Shown here piece after piece: positions 1 through 7,708 of a stretch of 64,000 nucleotides of DNA (its first letter is position 1; the number at the start of each line of letters is the position of its first letter). A program made the position numbers and the translations under genes. A model generated the notes under the pieces. That model searched no databases and was not told the DNA's origin. It was given only the letters and a program-made list of their open reading frames with translations. Origin of the DNA: Butyricimonas sp. Marseille-P3923 (lineage in GTDB: Bacteria > Bacteroidota > Bacteroidia > Bacteroidales > Marinifilaceae); the NCBI RefSeq assembly GCF_900184685.1, contig NZ_FXXL01000007.1, positions 62,001-126,000 of the forward strand, given 5' to 3'.

Positions 1-7
1 TTCTTTC

Positions 8-1660
8 TTAGTTCTCCAAGAAAAATTTCAAGTCATCGTCTGCCGTGGTTATACCGGCGATGCCGAATTTGTCGATCAGAACCTTTGCCACGTTCGGGGA
101 AAGGAATCCCGGGAGAGTCGGTCCGAGGTGGATATTCTTCACGCCAAGATAAAGTAGCGCCAGAAGTACGATAACAGCTTTTTGCTCGTACCACGCGATG
201 TTGTAAACGATAGGAAGCTGGTTAACGTCTTCCACGCCGAATATTTCTTTCAATTTGAGTGCGATAACGGCGAGCGAGTAACTGTCGTTACATTGTCCGG
301 CGTCCAATACACGGGGTATCCCGTTGATATCTCCAAGGGGAAGTTTGTTATAACGGTACTTGGCACACCCGGCGGTAAGGATTACTGTATCTTTCGGGAG
401 TTTTTGTGCGAACTCGGTATAGTATTCACGCCCCTTCATTCTACCGTCACATCCTGCCATAACAAAGAATTTGCGGATAGCACCTGATTTTACGGCTTCT
501 ACAACCTTGTCAGCTAAAGCGAATACTTGGTTGTGGGCGAATCCGCCAATGATGCTGCCATTTTCGATTTCTTCCGGTGGCGGGCATTTCTTCGCGTGCT
601 CTATGATCTCGCTGAAATCCTTGGGTTGTCCCGGTTTTCTCTCGATGTGTTTGAAGCCGGGGAATCCGGCTGAGCCGGTCGTGTATACCCGATCCTTGTA
701 GTTGGCATCCGGATGCGGGGGAACGATACAGTTCGTGGTGAAAAGCATCGGACCGTTGAAGTGTTGGAATTCATATACCTGACGCCACCACGAGTTACCA
801 TAGTTCCCGGCGAAATGTTTGTATTTCTTGAAGGCGGGATAATAGTGGGCGGGAAGCATCTCGCTGTGCGTGTACACGTCAACTCCTGTGCCTTCGGTTT
901 GTTCCAGCAATTCGTATAAATCCCTCAAGTCATGTCCGCTAATCAATATGCCCGGGTTCTTTCTGACACCGATGTCCACTTTCGTGATTTCCGGGTTCCC
1001 GTACGTGTCCGTGTTTGCTTTGTCAAGTAATGCCATGGCGTCCACCCCGTTTTTACCGCATTCCAGAACCATCTGCACGAGTTGGTCTGCGGAGAGCGGA
1101 ATGGTCGTGGCAACCAATCCCCGGTCTATAAATTCGTATATGCCGGGATTCTCGTGACCGAGATTGTGAGCGTGCTCCGTGTAAGCTGCCATGCCTTTCA
1201 TGCCGTAGGTAAGCAATTCGCGTAAAGAACGGATGTCTTCGTTTTCAGTGGATAATACCCCGACGTTTCCGGCTTTTGCTTCCATTTCTTCCGGCGTGGA
1301 GGCTGTCCAGTGTGCACCTTCAAAAGTGATGTTTTCGATTTTTCCGCCTTTTGCGAGGAAGGTTTGTTTCAATTGCTCCCGCAATTCGAGTGCCGCTTTG
1401 ATCTTGTCGATGAAACGTTGCTTGTCGAAATTGGCGTTCGTGATTGTCATGAAAAGACCATCGAGCATGAAACGGTCGGCAGTGTGGTCCACGGCGTTTA
1501 AAGCTCGTAATTGTACCCGGTAATGGGCGATTCCTTTCAGTACAAATAACAGTAAATCCTGTAAATTAGCCACGTCGGGAGTTTTTCCGCATACGCCGCG
1601 TACGGTGCATCCCGTACCTTTCGCGGTTTCTTGGCATTGATAACAAAACATTTTTTCCAT
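8..1660 (-). CDS. hcp: Hydroxylamine reductase / hybrid cluster protein
   Basis: This 550-aa protein is full length for the hybrid cluster protein (Hcp) family, cytoplasmic Fe-S enzymes that reduce hydroxylamine in vitro and act on NO in vivo. The N-terminus shows the cysteine pattern C6-x2-C9-x8-C18-x5-C24, which binds the cubane cluster in strict-anaerobe type Hcps. Cysteine-containing segments typical of the hybrid cluster occur in the C-terminal half (for example [23 protein letters not shown] and [10 protein letters not shown]). The start could be M1 or M4 (MFCYQCQE). The gene is divergent from a Crp/Fnr-family gene with a perfect palindrome between them, the arrangement expected for HcpR control of nitrosative stress genes. 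The stop codon lies 8 nt from the window edge, so any downstream partner is not visible. Confidence 0.96.
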   Translation of the reverse strand: MEKMFCYQCQETAKGTGCTVRGVCGKTPDVANLQDLLLFVLKGIAHYRVQLRALNAVDHTADRFMLDGLFMTITNANFDKQRFIDKIKAALELREQLKQTFLAKGGKIENITFEGAHWTASTPEEMEAKAGNVGVLSTENEDIRSLRELLTYGMKGMAAYTEHAHNLGHENPGIYEFIDRGLVATTIPLSADQLVQMVLECGKNGVDAMALLDKANTDTYGNPEITKVDIGVRKNPGILISGHDLRDLYELLEQTEGTGVDVYTHSEMLPAHYYPAFKKYKHFAGNYGNSWWRQVYEFQHFNGPMLFTTNCIVPPHPDANYKDRVYTTGSAGFPGFKHIERKPGQPKDFSEIIEHAKKCPPPEEIENGSIIGGFAHNQVFALADKVVEAVKSGAIRKFFVMAGCDGRMKGREYYTEFAQKLPKDTVILTAGCAKYRYNKLPLGDINGIPRVLDAGQCNDSYSLAVIALKLKEIFGVEDVNQLPIVYNIAWYEQKAVIVLLALLYLGVKNIHLGPTLPGFLSPNVAKVLIDKFGIAGITTADDDLKFFLEN

Positions 1661-1731
1661 AGTCTAGTGTGTTAAATGAATATTATTTTTCTCTTGTTTA
1701 TCGCGAATGTAAGGGTGCGAGGAAACAATAA

Positions 1732-1749
1732 TTGTAATATAAATTACAA
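1732..1749. promoter_or_regulatory. Crp/Fnr-type operator palindrome between hcp and its regulator
   Basis: The 18-bp sequence TTGTAATATAAATTACAA is a perfect inverted repeat, with 7-bp arms TTGTAAT/ATTACAA and a 4-bp spacer. It lies 72 nt upstream of the hcp start and 124 nt upstream of the Crp-family gene. Its size and symmetry suit a dimeric Crp/Fnr regulator, and the encoded neighbour is the obvious candidate. The binding itself is inference. Confidence 0.7.
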
Positions 1750-1872
1750 ACCGAGTTTAAATTTCAATAATTTGTACGGTGAATTCGTGTAAAGGTTAAA
1801 AAAGAGGACGGGTAAAAATGGAATGCTGGGGATAAAGTACTACATTCGCGAGAGTATCAAAAGTTTACAGGT

Positions 1873-2541
1873 ATGGCATTAGTTCGTTTTTTTGATTGTC
1901 CGCTATGTGTCGGTATCCCGGAGAATGAACGGGAACGCTTTTTAGAGGGGTTTGATTACACGGTCAAAAATTACGGTCGGGACGAGGTCGTGTTCCGGCA
2001 GGGGGAAGCTTGCCGTTTTCTGTATATTCTGTTGGAAGGGGAAGTAAAGGCGGAGATGACCGACGATTCGGGAGCTATGTTGCGTATTGAAACGATACGG
2101 GCGCCGCGGGCTCTTGCTCCCGCGTTCCTTTTCGCCGGAGACAACCATTTCCCGGTGACGGCAACGGTGGCGGAAGCAACCGAGGTTTTTATCGCCACGA
2201 AAGAATCGGTATTCCGACAGTTGGCGCGTTACGAAGTCTTCATGCGGAACTTTCTTTCCGTCAACTCCAACCGGACAACATTCTTGACGGGACGATTGCA
2301 ATTCCTTTCTTTCAAAACGATTCGGGGAAAATTAATCCATTACATACTGGAGCTGGCTTCTGCCGGGAACGAGAACGTCGTGTTGGATAAATCGCAACAA
2401 GAACTGGCAGAGTATTTCGGGGTTACCCGTCCCGCGTTGGCAAAGGTATTGTACGAGTTGGCGGACGAGGGATTAATTGTCGTGAATCGCCGGGAGATAG
2501 CCATTCTCGACCGACAAGCTTTGCGCCGGGCAATGATGTAA
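1873..2541 (+). CDS. Crp/Fnr family transcriptional regulator, HcpR-like
   Basis: This 222-aa protein has the two-part Crp architecture. An N-terminal cyclic-nucleotide-binding-like beta-roll spans roughly residues 20-130. A C-terminal winged helix-turn-helix spans roughly 150-220, where SQQELAEYFGVTRPALAKVLYEL is the recognition region (two adjacent helices). The residues usual for cAMP binding are not evident, as expected for redox- or haem-sensing relatives. An N-terminal C9-P-L-C12 pair is a possible metal or redox site. The divergent placement against hcp, with a palindrome between the genes, supports an HcpR-like role in NO or nitrite stress; this assignment is by context. ATG is the only reasonable start and follows an AT-rich leader. 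Confidence 0.88.
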   Translation: MALVRFFDCPLCVGIPENERERFLEGFDYTVKNYGRDEVVFRQGEACRFLYILLEGEVKAEMTDDSGAMLRIETIRAPRALAPAFLFAGDNHFPVTATVAEATEVFIATKESVFRQLARYEVFMRNFLSVNSNRTTFLTGRLQFLSFKTIRGKLIHYILELASAGNENVVLDKSQQELAEYFGVTRPALAKVLYELADEGLIVVNRREIAILDRQALRRAMM

Positions 2542-2657
2542 TAATTTCAGCAGTTTAATAATAACATTTTTATTCTTTATTTCGTTAAAAAACGGTGTAG
2601 GCGGACAGTATGATTCATCTGTTTGCTGACGATTTGATTAACTGTAAATAAAGTAAT

Positions 2658-3692
2658 ATGAGCTTGAAAGAACAATACTGGAGATATTCCCTCGTGATCA
2701 TTATTCTGTTGTTGGGGACGATTATATTTTTTGAGGCGTTACCGTTTATCAGCGGTATACTGGGAGCGATGACTATTTATATCTTGTTACGCGGTCAGAT
2801 GTTATACCTAACACTAAAAAAACGTATGCGTCGGAGTTGGATGGCGGTGCTCTTGCTTATGGAAACCATTCTTTGCTTCCTCGTGCCATTGTCTCTGGTG
2901 GTTTGGGTATTCGTGAACAAGTTGCAGGCAATCAATCTTGATCCCCATAGCCTGATTGCGCCTGTCGAACACGTGGCGGATCTTATCGAACAACGTGTCG
3001 GGTATGACGTGATGAGTAAGGAAAACGTGGATTCTTTACTTTCGATGTTGCCCAAGATAGGGCAAATGTTAATGGGGAGTATCAGTAGTTTCGCCATTAA
3101 CGTGGTTGTGCTTCTTTTCGTGCTTTATTTTATGCTGATCGGGGGAACCCGAATGGAAGAGTACGTGAGTGATATTCTGCCTTTTAATAAACGGAATAAA
3201 CGGAATATTCTGCACGAGTTCAACATGATCGTGAAGTCCAATGCCATCGGTATCCCGTTGTTGGCATTGATACAAGGGATAGTTGCGATGATCGGGTATT
3301 TTATTTTCGGGGTGCCGAACCCTTTTCTTTGGGGATTCCTTTCTTGTTTTGCCACGATTATCCCGATCGTGGGGACGGCATTAATATGGATACCGCTGGC
3401 TCTGTTTCTCGGGTTGTCGGGACACTGGGGAGCCGCTATCGGTTTGACAATTTACGCGGTTGTCGTGATTGCCAACGTGGATAATCTCGTGCGTTTTATG
3501 CTGCAAAAGAAAATGGCGGACACGCATCCTTTGATCACGATCTTCGGTGTGATTATCGGGCTTTCGTTATTCGGTTTTATGGGTGTGATTTTCGGTCCCC
3601 TCTTGTTAGCTATTTTCGCTTTCTGCGTGAATATATTTAAAGAAGAGTATTTGGGTGGTGATTCACGTTATATTCATAAAATCAAGGAATAG
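2658..3692 (+). CDS. AI-2E family transporter (PerM/TqsA-like permease)
   Basis: This 344-aa integral membrane protein has about eight hydrophobic segments. Two are N-terminal (residues ~12-50), one lies around 65-88, and a cluster runs from about 145 to 330. A hydrophilic region (residues ~90-140) separates the first segments from the rest, the usual AI-2E family layout. The C-terminal conserved area includes segments such as LSLFGFMGVIFGPLLLAIFAF, typical of the family signature. Members include TqsA (autoinducer-2 export) and Na+/H+ antiporters, so the substrate cannot be told from sequence. It lies 116 nt downstream of the Crp-family gene on the same strand, with no clear sign of shared regulation. 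Confidence 0.9.
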   Translation: MSLKEQYWRYSLVIIILLLGTIIFFEALPFISGILGAMTIYILLRGQMLYLTLKKRMRRSWMAVLLLMETILCFLVPLSLVVWVFVNKLQAINLDPHSLIAPVEHVADLIEQRVGYDVMSKENVDSLLSMLPKIGQMLMGSISSFAINVVVLLFVLYFMLIGGTRMEEYVSDILPFNKRNKRNILHEFNMIVKSNAIGIPLLALIQGIVAMIGYFIFGVPNPFLWGFLSCFATIIPIVGTALIWIPLALFLGLSGHWGAAIGLTIYAVVVIANVDNLVRFMLQKKMADTHPLITIFGVIIGLSLFGFMGVIFGPLLLAIFAFCVNIFKEEYLGGDSRYIHKIKE

Positions 3693-3694
3693 AA

Positions 3695-3725
3695 TTTGTT
3701 TTATTCAAATATTGTATTATCTTTG
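3695..3725 (+). promoter_or_regulatory. Bacteroidetes-type promoter upstream of the 65-aa gene
   Basis: TTTG at 3695-3698 is followed after exactly 19 nt by TATCTTTG at 3718-3725. This matches the Bacteroidetes sigma-ABfr consensus of a TTTG -33 element and a TAnnTTTG -7 element. Transcription would begin near 3732, giving a leader of about 160 nt before the small gene. Confidence 0.7.
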
Positions 3726-3831
3726 ATACGATTTAGAGTTTTGAATCATTATTGTTTCAGTCCTTCTTTTTATTATTATAAAGTAGCGCTCACCTTTAAT
3801 TGTCCTCTTTCTCTAATCCGTGGTTTTAGAC

Positions 3832-3857
3832 CAAGTACAAATAAAAATCTGTACTTG
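3832..3857 (+). promoter_or_regulatory. Hairpin in the leader of the 65-aa gene
   Basis: CAAGTACA (3832-3839) and TGTACTTG (3850-3857) form a perfect 8-bp stem with a 10-nt A-rich loop, about 40 nt before the small gene's ATG. It has no T-run, so it is not a terminator. A role in translation or as an operator is possible but unproven. Confidence 0.4.
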
Positions 3858-3894
3858 ATGAAGGTAATGTATTTTAATATATAAAATTCAAGAA

Positions 3895-4092
3895 ATGAAA
3901 AGTGATAACGTGCGTCCCGAGAAATATCAATCTATGCAGTCAGTAGATAACGTACTTAAAGAGTACAAGAAAAAAGTCGGAGAGGTAGTTCACGTGACAA
4001 TCAGTGCACGAACAACCTTTGAATTTCCTGCCGATATGCCTCAAGAAGAAAGAGATATTCGTATAGAGAATTATAAAAAAAGACATCCGTGA
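3895..4092 (+). CDS. Small hypothetical protein (65 aa)
   Basis: The ORF encodes 65 residues, rich in charged amino acids (Lys, Glu, Asp, Arg) and without a signal peptide or membrane segment. It is predicted soluble and cytoplasmic. It reads like a real protein: a mixed amphipathic N-terminal half (residues ~15-32), a short beta-like stretch VVHVTISAR, and a charged helical tail. A consensus promoter lies about 170-200 nt upstream and a tRNA terminator lies on the opposite strand downstream, so it would be a separate single-gene unit. I recognise no family. The alternative is that the promoter makes a small RNA and the ORF is fortuitous. Confidence 0.5.
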   Translation: MKSDNVRPEKYQSMQSVDNVLKEYKKKVGEVVHVTISARTTFEFPADMPQEERDIRIENYKKRHP

Positions 4093-4180
4093 ATATTATA
4101 TTTCAGGAGGCATTACACTATCCTGAATTCGGTTTAAACCTTGGTTTAAATAAATGCTCAAAACTTCATGAAAACCGTTT

Positions 4181-4214
4181 AAAAGCAAAAAGCACTTACT
4201 TTTGTAAGTGCTTT
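4181..4214 (-). terminator. Rho-independent terminator of the tRNA operon
   Basis: AAAGCACTTAC (4189-4199) and GTAAGTGCTTT (4204-4214) form a perfect 11-bp stem with a TTTT loop. Read on the minus strand the stem is followed by a T-rich run, placing it directly downstream of the tRNA-Gly gene. Confidence 0.8.
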
Positions 4215-4222
4215 AAAATGAG

Positions 4223-4295
4223 AGCGGAAAACGGGACTCAAACCCGCGACCCCCAGCTTGGAAGGCTAGTGCTCTATCGACTGAGCTATTTCCGC
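4223..4295 (-). tRNA. tRNA-Gly (anticodon TCC)
   Basis: The 73-nt minus-strand sequence folds as a cloverleaf. The acceptor stem pairs GCGGAAA with TTTCCGC, with discriminator T. There is a canonical D arm (AGCTC...GAGC), an anticodon loop CTTCCAA giving anticodon TCC, and a T arm containing GGTTTGAGTCC. The 3' CCA is not encoded. It is read after tRNA-Tyr in the same transcript, 5 nt apart. Confidence 0.95.
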
Positions 4296-4300
4296 GAATG

Positions 4301-4382
4301 TGGGGAGAGCAGGATTCGAACCTACGAAGACGATGTCAGCTGAGTTACAGTCAGCCCCAGTTGGCCACTTTGGTATCTCCCC
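4301..4382 (-). tRNA. tRNA-Tyr (anticodon GTA)
   Basis: The 82-nt minus-strand sequence has acceptor stem GGGGAGA/TCTCCCC with discriminator A. The anticodon stem GCTGA/TCAGC closes loop CTGTAAC, giving anticodon GTA. It has the long variable arm expected for tRNA-Tyr and a T loop GGTTCGAATCC. The 3' CCA is not encoded. It is the first gene of a two-tRNA operon. Confidence 0.95.
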
Positions 4383-4410
4383 TTTGTTCAAAGAACATTT
4401 GTTTCGGCTG

Positions 4411-4441
4411 CAAATATACAGCTTTTTGGTTTTGACGCAAT
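4411..4441 (-). promoter_or_regulatory. Promoter of the Tyr-Gly tRNA operon
   Basis: On the minus strand, ATTG (4441-4438) is followed by 19 nt and then TATATTTG (4418-4411), a match to the Bacteroidetes -33/-7 consensus. It would start transcription about 20-25 nt before the tRNA-Tyr 5' end. Confidence 0.75.
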
Positions 4442-4486
4442 AGTTAGAGTTATTTTTTTTGTAGTTTTTAGCGATAAATCTTGGGG

Positions 4487-5691
4487 TTAGAATGAAAACT
4501 TTAGGCGGGCGAAACCGAACCACGCTCTCACGTCGATGGGGATGGTGTCGCCTACTGTGGTGAAATACTGTGAGATAATGGAGAAATCGAGGTTGTTCCA
4601 CAGGGAATAATCCATGATAAATCCAGCAAAACAAGTTTCCAGTCCGGACATGTACATCCCCGACAGGGATAGTGACAATCGGTCGGTCGGGGGATAGAAG
4701 ACCATCGCGACGGCGTTCCAATCGTTCATGGCGGTCATGATGTTTGCCGACGAGGGATTGAGTACAAACTCGAGGATATTCTTCAACGAGAAAATACTCT
4801 CTTTATTATTGTACATCACTTCTCCCTGCAACATGATTTTATTGGAAAACAGGTAATCGGCACCGAAGGAAGCCTCGATGATACCGCTCGATTTACCGAA
4901 GTTGTCCAGTGGTTGGCGATAAGCGAATTCCCCGCGCAGGTTCACGCCTCTGATATCTCCGGGCGATAAGCGAATTCCCCGCGCAGGTTCACGCCTCTGA
5001 TATCTCCGGTCATGGCCCCGCCGATGACAAAGTCGTCTTCCGATTGAATCCCTGCCATGACTTGGAAGTCGAAGTTTTTGATCGTACCGTGGTGTAAAAA
5101 GGCGGCGGTAACCTTTTTCGAGTTGTCGAGAGAAACAACGACTTCGCTGAAAGAAGTTTCGTCGTGATAATATGTTCCCCGGAACGCGTCGCAACCGGGA
5201 CGCTCGATGTAGTCGAAGTCGAAGAACGAGTAACTGTTGAAGAGGTCATTCGCGTTCCACACGAAAGTTTGTCCCCAGTTTACCCGTTGCCTGCCCAGTT
5301 TCAGGCACCATCTCCCTTTCTCAAAAGTGAAATAGAGGCGGTCGCAGGTCAGGTTCAACAGGGCATTCTTTTCGTCCATGATGTTCCACGATAAATCCAT
5401 GTAGCCATTGTCCGTTTCCATTCTTTTGGCGTACCCGGGAATGTCGAGAAAGTCGCCGCTAAACAATCGGTTTCGTATTCCTGCGTCGATTCTCCAACAT
5501 TCCCCGGGTTGCCAACCGAATGTCAGGCGGTTGTGCACGATGTTTTGCCAGTACCATGAATCGTCCAGATTCTCGGTGAACATGGAAAACATTTCGTTCA
5601 CGTAGCCCGAGAATTCGGGTTTTTGAACCTCTTGCGAGAAGAGGTTCTTTGACAAAATGATAACACAAAAAAGAACAATATATTTTTTCAT
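4487..5691 (-). pseudogene. Outer-membrane beta-barrel protein, frame broken by a 47-bp tandem duplication
   Basis: The N-terminal part (4942-5691) has a signal peptide (MKKYIVLFCVIILSKNLFS, then QE) and alternating amphipathic beta-strands rich in aromatic residues. A porin-like stretch reads GRQRVNWGQTFVWNANDLFN. The C-terminal part (4487 to about 4960) continues the barrel in another frame and ends in RLKFSF, a terminal Phe as in outer-membrane proteins. Both parts contain GDIRGVNLRGEFAYR because 47 bp are duplicated in tandem. Removing one copy joins the frames into a protein of about 385 aa. The start ATG overlaps the stop of the ABC ATPase gene (ATGA), so it is the last gene of the Lol-like operon. 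The barrel class resembles DUF1302/alginate-export type porins, but the family is not certain. Confidence 0.85.
4915..5009. repeat. 47-bp perfect tandem duplication inside the barrel gene
   Basis: Positions 4915-4962 are identical to 4962-5009, an offset of 47 bp. Since 47 is not a multiple of 3, the extra copy shifts the reading frame. Both copies encode GDIRGVNLRGEFAYR in the two frames used on either side. Slipped-strand loss of one copy would restore the gene. Confidence 0.97.
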
Positions 5692-6371
5692 TTCACGATG
5701 TCGTTTATGATTTTACCGTCTTCAAGGGTAATGATTCGCCTTGCTTTTGCCATGATTCGAGGGTCATGCGTGGAGAACACGAACGTGATATTCTCTTTCT
5801 CGTTCAGCTTTTCCATCATGTCCAGAAGATTCTCCGCGGATTTACTATCCAAGTTTGCTGTCGGTTCGTCGGCGAGGATGAATTTGGGTTTTGATGCCAG
5901 CGCGCGGGCTACTGCCACGCGTTGCTGTTGTCCCCCGGAAAGCTTGGAGGGGCGGCTGTTGACGCGATCTCCCAAACCGACGGATTCCAGCAATTCTTGG
6001 GCACGCTCGTCCCGTTCGCTTTTTTTGCGTCCTTGCAATTCCATGACGAACGCGACGTTTTCCTTGGCGCTCAACACGGGGATAAGATTGAAAGACTGGA
6101 ATACAAATCCGATATTATGTAAACGGAAATCGACCATTTCTTTGGGTTTCAATAGCGAGATATCCTGCCCGTCGATATATAAGTTGCCGGAGGTCGGCGT
6201 GTCCAGTCCCCCGATTAGGTTCAACAAGGTGGTCTTCCCGGAACCCGAAGGTCCCACGATGGCCGTGAATTCTCCCTCGGAGATACTGATATTGACATCA
6301 TCGACAGCGTGTACTTCAGACATTTCGTCTTTGTAAGTCTTGTATAAGTTTTTAGTTTCTATAATTGGCAT
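5688..6371 (-). CDS. ABC transporter ATP-binding protein (LolD/MacB type)
   Basis: This 227-aa ATPase has a Walker A GPSGSGKTT (residues ~40-48), a Q-loop in FVFQSFNLIPVLSAKENV, an ABC signature LSGGQQQRVAVARAL (~143-157), a Walker B FILADEPTANLD (~164-175) and an H-loop STHD (~200). Its length and close similarity to LolD/MacB-type ATPases fit the MacB/FtsX class, which drives mechanotransmission in the periplasm rather than import. It lies in an operon with two FtsX-like permeases and a LolA-like protein. Its stop overlaps the start of the barrel gene (ATGA). It probably energises the two permeases as a heterodimer. Confidence 0.94.
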   Translation of the reverse strand: MPIIETKNLYKTYKDEMSEVHAVDDVNISISEGEFTAIVGPSGSGKTTLLNLIGGLDTPTSGNLYIDGQDISLLKPKEMVDFRLHNIGFVFQSFNLIPVLSAKENVAFVMELQGRKKSERDERAQELLESVGLGDRVNSRPSKLSGGQQQRVAVARALASKPKFILADEPTANLDSKSAENLLDMMEKLNEKENITFVFSTHDPRIMAKARRIITLEDGKIINDIVK

Positions 6372-6475
6372 GACACATTAATTTTAGATTTTAAATTTTA
6401 GATTTTAGATTTCTCCCCACTTGCCAACGCTTCATTCTACATTCTTAATTTCTATTACCGTCTTTCAAGCTCTCT
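6372..6475. repeat. Intergenic repeat inside the ABC operon (TTTTAGATTT plus CACTTGCCAACGCTTC)
   Basis: The 104-nt gap between ATPase and permease genes holds tandem TTTTAGATTTTAAATT-type words and then CTCCCCACTTGCCAACGCTTC. The same two-part module recurs at 11165-11222, 11596-11640 and, in degenerate form, at 60055-60105. Confidence 0.75.
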
Positions 6476-7708
6476 TTAACTCTTTGTAGCTTCCCATGAA
6501 TTGATCTTCAGCGCTTTTCGGGCGGGGTAGATCGCTGACACGATGCCCGTGATAACCACGAGTATAACGATTTCCATGAAGGCTTTAGGGAATAAGAACG
6601 GGTAGACGACCGAACTGAACCCGAATCGTTCGTAATTCGCGTTGAGCATGAACCCGAGATCTATGCCATGTTGCCCCGTGTACCCGATTACCCAGAGTGC
6701 CAGCAGGATACCGGCGGCACTCCCCACGACGGTGAGGCATAGTGTCTCGAACATCACCATTTTGAATATGTTTCGTTTGTTCATCCCGATGCAGGCGAGT
6801 ACACCCAGTTCTTTCGTCCGTTCCAGTACTGCCATGAGCATCGTGTTCACGATACCGAACGAGAGGGCTATCAGGAATATCGACAGAATGATCACGTTGA
6901 TCAGGTCTGTCCACGCGTACATCAGCCCGAGGGCGGGTTGGAGTTTGTTCCATCCTTGCACGTCCATGTTCGGGAGCGCGGCAGTCACGGCTTCCGTGAC
7001 CTTTTTCCCCTCGTCAACACTGGCGGCGAGTATCGCGACCTCGTGGGCGGCGCCTTCCGGCAGACCGGTGTAGGGGAGGATGTCGCTTTTCCTGACAAAG
7101 ATCGTGGACTCGTCGAACATGCTGTTATTTGTTTTGAATATTCCGCCCACGCGGAACGCCATGCTTTGCATATCACCGTTCACGTCTTGAATGGAAAGTA
7201 CTACTTTTGACCGCAAGCGCGCTTTCAGTTTCTTGGCTACCCGTTGGCTGATGACGACAGGTAATTTGCCGCTTTCCAGAAATGTCCCCAGCGAATCGGG
7301 GATATACTGGTGGAGCGTGGTGGTTGCTTTCTCTTCCGCCGGGTCGATAGCGTGCACGAAAGCCCCCACGGTATTCGAGGCGGAGGCAAGCACCCCGTAC
7401 AGTTTCAAGCGATACGTGACGCTTTCCAATCCCGTCACGGAATCTATTATCGGTTTCACCCTATCCCGCGTGAAGTACGAGTTGATGTCGTAATTGTAGC
7501 TAAATTCCGGCGTGTGTATCTGCGTGTGCGATAGTTGATTGCATATTTCTGTCTCGATTGTTGCCCGTCCCCAACCCGTGACGAATGCTATGGTGAAGGT
7601 TCCCGCGAACAACCCGATAGCTATCGCGCTAAGGATAAGTATACTGCGGAATTTATTGCGCCAGATGTTTTTCCATGACAGGCGCACGAGCATTAAAGTT
7701 ATTTTCAT
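6476..7708 (-). CDS. ABC transporter permease, FtsX/MacB family (subunit 2)
   Basis: This 410-aa protein has the FtsX/LolCE topology. One N-terminal membrane segment (residues ~22-45) precedes a large periplasmic domain (~46-270), and three C-terminal membrane segments (~275-300, ~320-345, ~375-400) follow. The motif LSWKNIWRNKFRS before the first helix is shared with the next permease (LAWRNIWRNSRRT), so the two genes are diverged duplicates that probably form a heterodimer like LolC/LolE. It is separated from the ATPase gene by a 104-nt repeat-filled gap and its start overlaps the upstream permease stop by 4 nt. The substrate is inferred to be a lipoprotein or lipid because of the LolA-like partner. 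Confidence 0.92.
   Translation of the reverse strand: MKITLMLVRLSWKNIWRNKFRSILILSAIAIGLFAGTFTIAFVTGWGRATIETEICNQLSHTQIHTPEFSYNYDINSYFTRDRVKPIIDSVTGLESVTYRLKLYGVLASASNTVGAFVHAIDPAEEKATTTLHQYIPDSLGTFLESGKLPVVISQRVAKKLKARLRSKVVLSIQDVNGDMQSMAFRVGGIFKTNNSMFDESTIFVRKSDILPYTGLPEGAAHEVAILAASVDEGKKVTEAVTAALPNMDVQGWNKLQPALGLMYAWTDLINVIILSIFLIALSFGIVNTMLMAVLERTKELGVLACIGMNKRNIFKMVMFETLCLTVVGSAAGILLALWVIGYTGQHGIDLGFMLNANYERFGFSSVVYPFLFPKAFMEIVILVVITGIVSAIYPARKALKINSWEATKS

Noticed and set aside
4089-4343. Open frame crossing the tRNA-Gly gene
   Set aside because: It runs through a terminator and two tRNA genes on the other strand, and its tail is translated tRNA sequence.
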